The translations under genes and the position numbers were made by a program. The notes beneath the pieces were generated by a model, which saw only the letters and a list, made by a program, of their open reading frames with translations, searched no databases and was not told the DNA's origin. From contig JABDQY010000221.1 in NCBI GenBank assembly GCA_013042025.1, forward strand, positions 1 through 5,431: DNA of 5,431 nt, written 5' to 3'. This stretch comes from Bacteroidia bacterium. Lineage in GTDB: Bacteria > Bacteroidota > Bacteroidia > NS11-12g > UBA9320. Below are positions 1-5,431 of this stretch, one piece after another (position 1 is the first letter of the stretch; each line of letters begins with the position of its first letter).

Positions 1-925
1 TATGTGTATAGCTTAAGCTATCTTCATCGTATTCTGTATAACCCAATGATGAGGATATCATGTCAACTCCAATACTATCAGCTAACTCTGCTGCTTTACA
101 CCAATTGAGCTCTTCAATAGGGTATTCAGAAGATGCATTTTCTGTGCGAAAGAGAATTAGGTTAGCTTTTGGAGCACTTCCGATATATCTACCTTTATCG
201 TATGCAGCAATGCAAGAACTAACAGCTGTCCCGTGATTGTCTCGATCATTTACTACATTATCAAGATCAACAATGTCTGCACCATATGTGATGAGTTGAT
301 TTCCTTGATGTTTTATAAATGCGGGTATTTTATCAATGTTGTAAAAGCCTGCATCAAATACAGCTATGTCAATTCCTGTTCCATCAAATCCATTCTGGTG
401 CAAGTTTATTACACCTATTTGTGAATTTTGTCCATATGCTTTTCCGTAATCCTTTGCAGATAAGTCCTTGGTTGGCATTGTTTCATCTTTTAGCTTTAAA
501 TAGGGCTTTAGATATTGAAATGTATTGGATGTACTAGTATTGCGTTGAAAAGTTTTGCCTACATACTTCACTTGTTTTATGAAGGGAAATGTACTTAAGT
601 CCAAGGTATCCTGAATAGATTCAACAACAATTGCATTCTGCCATTTGAGTGCGTAACGAATCGTAATTGTTGAATCGTTCAGTACTTGATCGATGTAGGA
701 TTGATTTACAGGGAAATCACTAGAATCAATGCTTATATCAAATTTGTTTCGACGTTCTATGGCCTTGTCAGATAAATGCTCTTCTGCTATGAAGACTGTA
801 TTCTTGTTTTGAAATTGAACATAATAAGCACTTTTTATTTGTCCAAAACTTGAGACTGAACAAAGCATGAAAATTGTAATTAATAACTTACCAGTTAGTG
901 TCGTACAATTTCTTGATGTATTCAT
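1..925 (-). CDS. Secreted subtilisin-like serine protease (S8 family), N-terminal part, cut by the window edge
   Basis: The open frame runs without a stop from 925 to base 1, giving the first 308 residues. Residues 13-28 form a lysine plus hydrophobic signal peptide ending SSFG, with likely cleavage before Gln29, so the protein is exported. Residues 30-150 resemble the propeptide of Bacteroidota S8 proteases (YYVQF at 34-38, LSDKAIERR at 51-59, DFPVN at 70-74). The catalytic domain follows: GTGIDIAVFDAGF holds the catalytic Asp191, DNHGTAV holds the catalytic His231, and SSSLGY (291-296) is the oxyanion and substrate-strand region. The catalytic Ser and any type IX secretion C-terminal domain lie beyond base 1. 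I chose ATG 925-923 because the next in-frame ATG (868-866) would destroy the signal peptide; ATG 931 is also possible. The start lies 38 nt inside the upstream lipoprotein gene, implying coupled translation. The family call is firm, but the substrate is unknown. Confidence 0.92.
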   Translation of the reverse strand, partial: MNTSRNCTTLTGKLLITIFMLCSVSSFGQIKSAYYVQFQNKNTVFIAEEHLSDKAIERRNKFDISIDSSDFPVNQSYIDQVLNDSTITIRYALKWQNAIVVESIQDTLDLSTFPFIKQVKYVGKTFQRNTSTSNTFQYLKPYLKLKDETMPTKDLSAKDYGKAYGQNSQIGVINLHQNGFDGTGIDIAVFDAGFYNIDKIPAFIKHQGNQLITYGADIVDLDNVVNDRDNHGTAVSSCIAAYDKGRYIGSAPKANLILFRTENASSEYPIEELNWCKAAELADSIGVDMISSSLGYTEYDEDSLSYTH

Positions 926-1550
926 TTCCATCTTTCTTGCCTTGCTGCGTTTCAGTTTCAATAAATTCTTCTTGTATTAGGCCAATTCCTTCTGCATATA
1001 CATCTTTCCCATAAAACCGAAAAAATGGATCTTCTTCATCTCCTTTGTCCACGGTTATGGTGCGATTATACGTTGTGCCTTCAACAATAAATGGTTTTTC
1101 TTGGTCAACATATCTATTTGTTTGCGTAGCAAGGCTATTTAGCTCATTTTCATCCCAAGTTTTTCTGTCTTTTACAGGGAAAGTTAATGCTACAAACCAC
1201 ATGCTGTTTTGAAGCTCACGTGCTGAATAAATATCAGCTGTTGCCGCATAGTAGTTTTTAAATTTCCAGCTTTTGGTTGTATCAAAACTGTATTCAACTT
1301 TTATTCGAAATGCACCTTTACCTGAGTTATCAATAAATGTAGACTCTATTGTTTCTTTTAGGAAATAGTTAAGTGTATCTGCTGTTTCTTTAAATGGGTC
1401 AAATGCAATTGAGTCCATCGTGTAACACTTATACTTCCCAATTTCTAAAGGAAAATAATCTACACCAATAGGAGTAGGGTCTTCATTCCGTTTGCAACCA
1501 AACCCCCAAATCAGGGTGATAATAAAATATATGATGATGTTATTTTTCAA
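888..1550 (-). CDS. Small hypothetical lipoprotein, paralogue of the upstream gene (TTG start)
   Basis: This gene encodes 220 residues. A short basic start and hydrophobic stretch (residues 5-17) end in WGFGC, a relaxed lipobox with Cys19 as the likely lipidation site. KRNED follows the Cys, an acidic patch that in Bacteroidota could favour display on the cell surface (inference). The mature part shows PLEIG (34-38), MDSI (45-48), DTLNY, NSGKGAF and a terminal AEGIGLIQEEF. All of these have counterparts in the upstream gene, so the two are tandem duplicates. I recognise no catalytic motif and no named domain. The start is forced: a TAA lies three codons upstream of TTG 1550-1548, and no in-frame ATG precedes the signal peptide. 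The gene overlaps the upstream lipoprotein by 11 nt and the downstream protease by 38 nt, so it should be co-transcribed with both. A role linked to the protease (substrate, inhibitor or anchor) is conceivable but unproven. Confidence 0.8.
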   Translation of the reverse strand: MKNNIIIYFIITLIWGFGCKRNEDPTPIGVDYFPLEIGKYKCYTMDSIAFDPFKETADTLNYFLKETIESTFIDNSGKGAFRIKVEYSFDTTKSWKFKNYYAATADIYSARELQNSMWFVALTFPVKDRKTWDENELNSLATQTNRYVDQEKPFIVEGTTYNRTITVDKGDEEDPFFRFYGKDVYAEGIGLIQEEFIETETQQGKKDGNEYIKKLYDTNW

Positions 1551-2214
1551 ATGAGATTAGGGTTAATTTATATTTTGATCCTTTTTGTGTTGGCATTCCA
1601 AGATTTTGCAAATGTTCATATTCTTGTGAAACCAAACCAAAGCCAGCAGCATATTTTTCTCGTAAAAAAAAACTTTGAATGGCATTTATTGACTCTTCTT
1701 GCATAACGGTAGTCGTGCTATCGTATTGAAACGAACCAACCATCTCATTTTGATGAATAGATTCATAATAAAAATCTATTTCACCACCTGTGCTATATTG
1801 ATTGCCGTTCCACTCTTTGTCGGTTAACAATGGAAACGAGAGTACCACTTTAGTATTGTCAAACTCAGTTCGTAATAGTTCTATGTCTGCTTTTGATTCA
1901 CTATACTGCCTCGAAAAGGTCCAATCAAAAGAAGGACCTAATTTGTACATCTTTTCAATCAGAAAAGCTTCTTTACCAAGATTATTCACAAATGATTCTT
2001 TAATCTCATTACGAATTAAATATTTCAAAGTATCAGGTTTGTCTCCAACAAAACCAGAATAAGAGATACTATCCATTTGGTAGGTCCATTTCATTCCAAT
2101 TTCTAATGGTGCGTATTTAGAACTGTGATTAATATGAGGTTCCACTACATTTTTTTCACAAGCTACAGTGCCTATAATTAATAGCAAAATGAAGATATAG
2201 CAGTATTTATGCAT
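1540..2214 (-). CDS. Small hypothetical lipoprotein, first gene of the lipoprotein-protease operon
   Basis: This gene encodes 224 residues. Residues 6-18 are strongly hydrophobic and end in GTVAC, a good lipobox with Cys19 predicted to be lipidated, so the mature protein is membrane-anchored. The exported part has PLEIG (36-40), a WTYQMDSI stretch, DTLKY, NNLGKEAF, SKADIELLR, VVLSFPLLTDKEW and, near the end, AAGFGLVSQEY. The same series occurs in the same order in the next gene. It is probably rich in beta strands, judging by alternating polar and hydrophobic residues, but I see no catalytic signature and do not recognise a family. ATG 2214-2212 is the only sensible start, as it opens directly into the signal peptide. 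It is the promoter-proximal gene, and a TATTTTTG box lies 13 nt upstream of its start. Its stop codon sits inside the start region of the following gene. Confidence 0.85.
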   Translation of the reverse strand: MHKYCYIFILLLIIGTVACEKNVVEPHINHSSKYAPLEIGMKWTYQMDSISYSGFVGDKPDTLKYLIRNEIKESFVNNLGKEAFLIEKMYKLGPSFDWTFSRQYSESKADIELLRTEFDNTKVVLSFPLLTDKEWNGNQYSTGGEIDFYYESIHQNEMVGSFQYDSTTTVMQEESINAIQSFFLREKYAAGFGLVSQEYEHLQNLGMPTQKGSKYKLTLISFEK

Positions 2215-2227
2215 CTGTTGACCAACG

Positions 2228-2235
2228 CAAAAATA
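2228..2235 (-). promoter_or_regulatory. Candidate Bacteroidota -7 promoter box for the lipoprotein-protease operon
   Basis: Read on the minus strand this is TATTTTTG, an exact match to the Bacteroidota -7 consensus TAnnTTTG. It ends 13 nt before the ATG at 2214, so the leader would be only a few nucleotides. No clear TTG -33 element stands at the usual distance, which lowers confidence. The box overlaps the left arm of a palindrome at 2230-2249. Confidence 0.45.
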
Positions 2236-2249
2236 CTCCTAAGTATTTT
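2230..2249. repeat. Short perfect inverted repeat in the divergent intergenic region
   Basis: AAAATACT (2230-2237) and AGTATTTT (2242-2249) are perfect reverse complements separated by the four bases CCTA. The repeat lies between two divergent operons and partly covers the minus-strand -7-like box. It could be a regulator binding site. Its position upstream of both genes argues against a terminator. The arms are AT-rich and short, so chance is a real alternative. Confidence 0.4.
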
Positions 2250-2279
2250 GAAGAACTTCACATTAGTAATAATATGTTC

Positions 2280-2287
2280 TATTTTTG
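2280..2287 (+). promoter_or_regulatory. Candidate Bacteroidota -7 promoter box for folD-queE
   Basis: TATTTTTG matches TAnnTTTG exactly and ends 7 nt before the folD ATG. If it is used, transcription would begin almost at the start codon, giving a leaderless or near-leaderless mRNA. The nearest upstream TTG (2248-2250) is about 29 nt away, farther than the usual spacing for a -33 element. The match is therefore good for one element only. Confidence 0.4.
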
Positions 2288-2294
2288 ACCGCAA

Positions 2295-3176
2295 ATGACA
2301 ACAATTTTAAACGGAAAAGAGCTTGCTAAGAAGCTTCGAGTAAAGGTTAAAGCGGAAGTTGAAGCTCTTACAAGTAACGGAGAAAGACCACCTCATTTAG
2401 CAGCTATTTTGGTTGGTGAAGATGGAGCAAGTAAGACTTATGTAAATAGTAAAGAAAGAGATTGTGAATTCGTAGGTTTTAATTCTACCGTTCATCGATT
2501 GCCTGCAGATACCTCTGAACAAGACCTATTAGATCTCATTCAGTCCATAAATACAAATGATGATATAGATGGGCTAATCGTTCAACTTCCTTTGCCAAAA
2601 CATATGGATTCTGAGAAGATTACTGAAGCAATTAATCCTGAGATTGATGTAGATGGTTTTCATACAATAAGTGTAGGTAAACTTACCAAAGGCGAAGACA
2701 CCTTTATAAGTGCAACTCCTTTTGGAATTATTATGACCTTAGAAGATTATGGTATTGATACGGTTGGTAAACATTGTGTAGTTATTGGACGAAGCAATAT
2801 TGTTGGAAGACCGATGAGTATTCTGATGAGCAGAAATGGTTATCCAGGAAATGCTACCGTTACAATATGTCATAGTAGAACACAGAATTTAAAGGGATTC
2901 ACTCTTCAAGCTGATATTGTTATTGCAGCATTAGGAATACCTGATTTCCTGAAGGCAGATATGGTAAAAGAAGGTGCTGTAGTAATTGATGTTGGAATTA
3001 CTCGCGTGGATGCCGATAATCCTAAAGGTTATATCTTAAAAGGTGATGTTGATTATGAAGCAGTAAAAGATAAAGCTTCAGCAATTACCCCTGTGCCTGG
3101 TGGTGTAGGCCCAATGACAAGATATGGGTTATTGTTTAATACCTTGAAAAGCTATAAAATGAAAAGAGGTAAGTAA
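2295..3176 (+). CDS. folD: Bifunctional methylene-THF dehydrogenase / methenyl-THF cyclohydrolase FolD
   Basis: FolD interconverts 5,10-methylene-THF, 5,10-methenyl-THF and 10-formyl-THF in the cytoplasm, supplying one-carbon units for purine and formyl-Met-tRNA synthesis. At 293 residues it has normal family length. The N-terminal catalytic domain shows VGEDGASKTYVNSK (residues 40-53), with Tyr49 and catalytic Lys53 in the YxxxK pattern. It also has QLPLPKH (97-103) with the active-site Gln97, and DVDGFH (118-123) with the folate-binding Asp120. SATPFG (139-144) stands where many relatives have PCTPxG. The Rossmann NAD(P) domain has VVIGRSNIVGRP (162-173) and ends with the family signature PGGVGPMT (268-275). 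ATG 2295 matches the usual family start (TTILNGKELA). It is the first gene of a two-gene plus-strand unit, and its TAA overlaps the next ATG by one base. Confidence 0.97.
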   Translation: MTTILNGKELAKKLRVKVKAEVEALTSNGERPPHLAAILVGEDGASKTYVNSKERDCEFVGFNSTVHRLPADTSEQDLLDLIQSINTNDDIDGLIVQLPLPKHMDSEKITEAINPEIDVDGFHTISVGKLTKGEDTFISATPFGIIMTLEDYGIDTVGKHCVVIGRSNIVGRPMSILMSRNGYPGNATVTICHSRTQNLKGFTLQADIVIAALGIPDFLKADMVKEGAVVIDVGITRVDADNPKGYILKGDVDYEAVKDKASAITPVPGGVGPMTRYGLLFNTLKSYKMKRGK

Positions 3177-3772
3177 TGAATTTTCCTGTAATGGAACATT
3201 TTTACTCTGTGCAAGGAGAGGGCAAGTTTGCTGGTTCTCCTGCATTTTTTATTCGCTTTGGAGGTTGTGATGTAGGTTGTGTATGGTGTGATGTTAAAGA
3301 TAGCTGGAATGCTGATAATCATCCCAAAATGAGTGTGAATGAAATGATTGCAGAAGCTGAGAAACATCCTTCCAAAATTGTTATCCTAACTGGTGGAGAA
3401 CCAGGGATGTACGATTTAACCTCTGTATGTGATGCATTTCGTTCAAAAGGATTTCAAGTACATATAGAAACTAGCGGTGCATATCCATTAAAAGGTAATT
3501 TTGATTGGATAACATTTTCTCCAAAGAAGTTCAAAGCCCCTCTAACTGAAGTTGCAGCAATTGCGGATGAACTAAAAATTGTTGTATTTAATCGCAGTGA
3601 TTTTGAATGGGCTACTCAACATCAAGATTTGGTAAGCCAACGATGTAAACTTTACTTACAGCCTGAATGGGATAAGAAAGAAGTTGTTCAACCCTTAATC
3701 TTTGATTTTGTTTTAAAACACCCCAAATGGAAAATAAGTGTTCAAACCCACAAATACTTGGGTGTTGACTAA
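3176..3772 (+). CDS. queE: 7-carboxy-7-deazaguanine synthase QueE (radical SAM)
   Basis: QueE converts 6-carboxy-5,6,7,8-tetrahydropterin to 7-carboxy-7-deazaguanine, a committed step toward preQ0 and queuosine in tRNA. The protein has 198 residues. It begins with FYSVQGEG (9-16), where substrate-binding residues lie, followed by the FeS-cluster motif CDVGCVWC. Cys31, Cys35 and Cys38 give the standard radical-SAM CX3CX2C spacing. TGGEP (72-76) contacts SAM, ETSG (98-101) and SPKK (115-118) are further family blocks, and the C-terminus has SVQTHKYLGVD. The overlapping ATG at 3176 is preferred over ATG 3191 because the residues before MEHFYS fit the usual Bacteroidota N-terminus. The TAATG junction with folD implies translational coupling. 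Both enzymes belong to pterin and one-carbon metabolism, but a direct functional link is only inferred. No other queuosine genes are in the window. Confidence 0.95.
   Translation: MNFPVMEHFYSVQGEGKFAGSPAFFIRFGGCDVGCVWCDVKDSWNADNHPKMSVNEMIAEAEKHPSKIVILTGGEPGMYDLTSVCDAFRSKGFQVHIETSGAYPLKGNFDWITFSPKKFKAPLTEVAAIADELKIVVFNRSDFEWATQHQDLVSQRCKLYLQPEWDKKEVVQPLIFDFVLKHPKWKISVQTHKYLGVD
3743..3767. terminator. Possible weak hairpin at the convergent gene ends
   Basis: CAAACCCA (3743-3750) can pair with TGGGTGTTG (3759-3767) with one bulged G and an 8-base loop. It lies within the last codons of queE, just before the 11-bp gap to the stop of the facing patatin gene. No clean T-run follows on either strand, only T-rich sequence. 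It could serve both converging transcripts weakly, or be a chance consequence of coding sequence. Confidence 0.25.
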
Positions 3773-3783
3773 GAAAGTTGAAT

Positions 3784-4671
3784 TTACTTTTGTTCTTCTA
3801 ATGCTAGCTTAGCAGCGTGCCTTCCAATTTCGACTAGCTCTTCAGCTTTGTAAAAATCAAAAGCAGAACACGAATCTCTGGAAACTTTGATTAGAACATC
3901 CGGCTTATACTTTTTGAGAGCTTCATTAGAGGATTGGTGCATCATCAAATTCATAGATTTCTCAATGAGGTCTAAATAACCCAGTTTTTCTTCTTTTGGT
4001 GCCGATGATGGAATAATTTTTTGCAACTGATTATAAAATCTTTTAATCTTTTTGAGATAATCAGATTCTTGTTCTTCTTGCTTCTTTTTTGAAATCTTGG
4101 GTTTATAAACGGGTATTAGTGCATTCACATCAACCACTACTAGCTTATCGTTTTTTGTTCTAACTACACGACTAACAGGAATGTTGTTTAAAACTCCACC
4201 ATCAACAAGCAGCCCTTTGTCTGTCTCTACTGGTGTAATTACGGTTGGAATTGCAATAGATGCTCTAATTGCGTCGAAAACACTTCCTTTTTTAAAAACA
4301 ATTTCTTCGTTGTTTTGAATGTCGGTAGCAACAGCGACAAATGGTATGTTTAAATCTTCAATGTTTTCATCTTGAATGAATTCCTTGATTTTATCAAGTA
4401 CTCTATCTCCCTTGATAATTCCTAGTCCTCTCCAAGCAAAGTCCACAAGATTAAAAACCTTTCGTCTGTCTAAGGTGTACATCCATTCCTTAAACTCATT
4501 TAATTTACCTAGAGCATGAATGCCTCCAACAACAGAACCCATGGATGTTCCTGCAATTGATTTTATTTCATAACCCTGTTTAAGTAGTTCTTCTATAACA
4601 CCAATGTGTGCCAACCCCCGAGCTCCTCCTCCAGAAAGTACGAGTGATATCGGTTGTTTTTTTGAAACCAT
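3784..4671 (-). CDS. Patatin-like phospholipase / RssA-type serine hydrolase
   Basis: This gene encodes 295 residues with no signal peptide or membrane segment, so the protein is probably cytoplasmic or loosely membrane-associated. The patatin fold elements are complete. SGGGARGLAHIG (13-24) is the glycine-rich oxyanion hole, GTSMGS (41-46) is the GxSxG elbow with nucleophile Ser43, and DGGVLNNIP (157-165) carries the catalytic-dyad Asp157. AIRASIAIP (134-142) is the usual block between them. Members hydrolyse acyl esters of phospholipids or related lipids; the exact substrate cannot be read from sequence. After the catalytic core, residues 190-220 form a lysine- and glutamate-rich, probably helical stretch, followed by a C-terminal helical domain. 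The gene begins 21 nt after the HMA-protein stop, so it is probably in the copper operon transcript. Just upstream, GATATTTG differs by one base from the -7 consensus and could allow separate expression. Confidence 0.93.
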   Translation of the reverse strand: MVSKKQPISLVLSGGGARGLAHIGVIEELLKQGYEIKSIAGTSMGSVVGGIHALGKLNEFKEWMYTLDRRKVFNLVDFAWRGLGIIKGDRVLDKIKEFIQDENIEDLNIPFVAVATDIQNNEEIVFKKGSVFDAIRASIAIPTVITPVETDKGLLVDGGVLNNIPVSRVVRTKNDKLVVVDVNALIPVYKPKISKKKQEEQESDYLKKIKRFYNQLQKIIPSSAPKEEKLGYLDLIEKSMNLMMHQSSNEALKKYKPDVLIKVSRDSCSAFDFYKAEELVEIGRHAAKLALEEQK

Positions 4672-4692
4672 TTACACTGCAAATATCATAGG

Positions 4693-4908
4693 TTAGAATG
4701 AAATTTCTTCTATCTCAAACCCCATTTTTTTTACTGCTTCTATCACTACCTGCTTATTGTCGTCATCAAGCACTACTTCTAAGATTTTGTCTGGATTTTC
4801 GGTGTCCACTTTCCAAGTATCTAGGTTGTCTAATGAATTTAGAGCTGGAGTTACTGACTTGATGCAATTACCACAGTTAATGTTCGTTTTATATTTTACT
4901 TTATTCAT
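4693..4908 (-). CDS. HMA-domain protein, copper-chaperone-like
   Basis: The 71-residue protein is a single heavy-metal-associated ferredoxin-like domain. The metal site is INCGNC, with Cys12 and Cys15 forming the CxxC that binds Cu(+) in CopZ/Atx1-type chaperones; Asn11 replaces the more usual Thr or Glu of GMTC-type sites. VDTENPDKILEVV (34-46) is the beta2-beta3 region, and a final helix and strand (VVIEAVKKMGFEIEEI) complete the fold. It starts one base after the stop of the P-type ATPase gene, so the two are almost certainly translated from one mRNA. The likely role is to bind cytosolic copper and pass it to the ATPase. Length and fold are typical. I leave the symbol blank because several small HMA proteins share this architecture. 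Confidence 0.9.
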   Translation of the reverse strand: MNKVKYKTNINCGNCIKSVTPALNSLDNLDTWKVDTENPDKILEVVLDDDNKQVVIEAVKKMGFEIEEISF

Positions 4909-4909
4909 T

Positions 4910-5431
4910 TTATTTGTTTTTAAGTCGTAAACTATTTAAAAGTACTGAAATTGAGCTAAATGCCATTGCAGCTCCTGCTAGCATTGGGTTTAGAAGAAAT
5001 CCAAAAGCGGGATACAAGACTCCTGCAGCTATCGGAATTGCAAGAATATTGTAGACAAAGGCCCAAAATAGATTCTGCTTAACAGTTGTCATAGTTGTTC
5101 GTGAAAGTTCAATTGCTTTGGTAATCTGATTTAGGTCGGAGTGCAATAAGGTTATACCTGAACTTTCCATGGCTATATCAGTACCAGATGCCATAGCAAT
5201 TCCAACATCCGCTTGTGCCAAAGCACTCGAATCATTTATACCATCACCAGCCATTGCTACTGTTTTTCCTTTCAGTTGCAACTCCTCAATAAATCTTCCT
5301 TTATCTGTTGGAAGTACTGAAGCATGCACATTTGTTATTCCAACCTGATCTCCAATATATTTTGCTGTTTCATGATTGTCACCAGTGACCATGTGTACTT
5401 CAATATTCATTTGTTGAAGCTTTTCTATAGC
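4910..5431 (-). CDS. copA: Cu(+)-exporting P1B-type ATPase, C-terminal part, cut by the window edge
   Basis: The visible 173 C-terminal residues continue in frame to base 5431, so the ATG at 5410 is internal (AIEKLQQ precedes it). Numbered from the first visible residue, VTGDN (15-19) and AGDGINDSSAL (61-71) are the P-domain blocks that coordinate Mg and the hinge. The last two membrane helices follow. The first carries Tyr127-Asn128 (FVYN) and the second carries Met156 with Ser159-Ser160 (MAFSS). These YN and MxxSS residues form the copper site in P1B-1 pumps, so Cu(+) (or Ag(+)) export is favoured over Zn or Cd. The CPC helix, the DKTG phosphorylation site and the N-terminal HMA domains are outside the window. 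ATP-driven export across the inner membrane is the expected role. The adjacent HMA protein, one base downstream, is the probable copper donor. Confidence 0.94.
   Translation of the reverse strand, partial: AIEKLQQMNIEVHMVTGDNHETAKYIGDQVGITNVHASVLPTDKGRFIEELQLKGKTVAMAGDGINDSSALAQADVGIAMASGTDIAMESSGITLLHSDLNQITKAIELSRTTMTTVKQNLFWAFVYNILAIPIAAGVLYPAFGFLLNPMLAGAAMAFSSISVLLNSLRLKNK

Noticed and set aside
233..537. Two short plus-strand open frames (233-424 and 319-537)
   Set aside because: Both lie antisense to the protease frame, which has clear catalytic motifs; their translations are low-complexity and resemble nothing.
866..868. ATG as the protease start, avoiding overlap with the lipoprotein
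   Set aside because: It would leave only about ten residues before the predicted cleavage site and remove the basic and hydrophobic parts of the signal peptide.
1802..2062. Plus-strand open frame of 86 codons
   Set aside because: It is antisense to the first lipoprotein gene and has no start context or recognisable motif.
3152..3367. Minus-strand open frame of 71 codons
   Set aside because: It is antisense to queE across its FeS-cluster motif; the real gene is beyond doubt.
5408..5410. ATG as the start of a separate small ATPase-like gene
   Set aside because: The frame stays open to the window edge, and the residues before the ATG fit a P-type ATPase P-domain, so this is an internal Met of a truncated gene.
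1..5431. CRISPR, tRNA, insertion sequence, phage or toxin-antitoxin content
   Set aside because: No regular repeats, cloverleaf-like segments, transposase or integrase motifs, or small toxin-antitoxin pairs were seen; genes are tightly packed housekeeping or cell-envelope functions.

Overview
This AT-rich window is ordinary chromosomal DNA from a member of the Bacteroidota, probably a marine or environmental Flavobacteriales-type lineage; the exact taxon is an inference. The signs are: the propeptide and catalytic-domain style of the subtilisin-like protease, lipoprotein genes with few Shine-Dalgarno signals, TAnnTTTG-type promoter boxes, and FolD, QueE and HMA proteins of Bacteroidota style. 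No tRNA, rRNA, CRISPR array, insertion sequence or integrase was found.

Left block (1-2214, minus strand, read right to left). Two paralogous small lipoproteins (2214-1540 and 1550-888) are followed by the N-terminal 308 residues of a secreted S8 (subtilisin) protease (925 to beyond base 1). The genes overlap by 11 and 38 nt, so they look like one translationally coupled operon. The second lipoprotein can only start at a rare TTG codon.

Central block (2215-3772, plus strand). An 80-bp divergent intergenic region carries a TATTTTTG box facing each way and a short palindrome. It is followed by folD (methylene-THF dehydrogenase/cyclohydrolase) and queE (7-carboxy-7-deazaguanine synthase), which overlap by one base (TAATG). 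These are housekeeping one-carbon and queuosine-precursor functions.

Right block (3784-5431, minus strand). This block converges on queE with an 11-bp gap. Reading right to left, it holds the C-terminal 173 residues of a Cu(+)-type P1B ATPase, then after 1 nt a 71-residue HMA-domain copper-chaperone-like protein, then after 21 nt a cytoplasmic patatin-like phospholipase. The first two form a copper export unit; the patatin may simply be co-transcribed.

The least explained part is the lipoprotein-lipoprotein-protease operon. Nothing else in the window strongly suggests an undescribed system.
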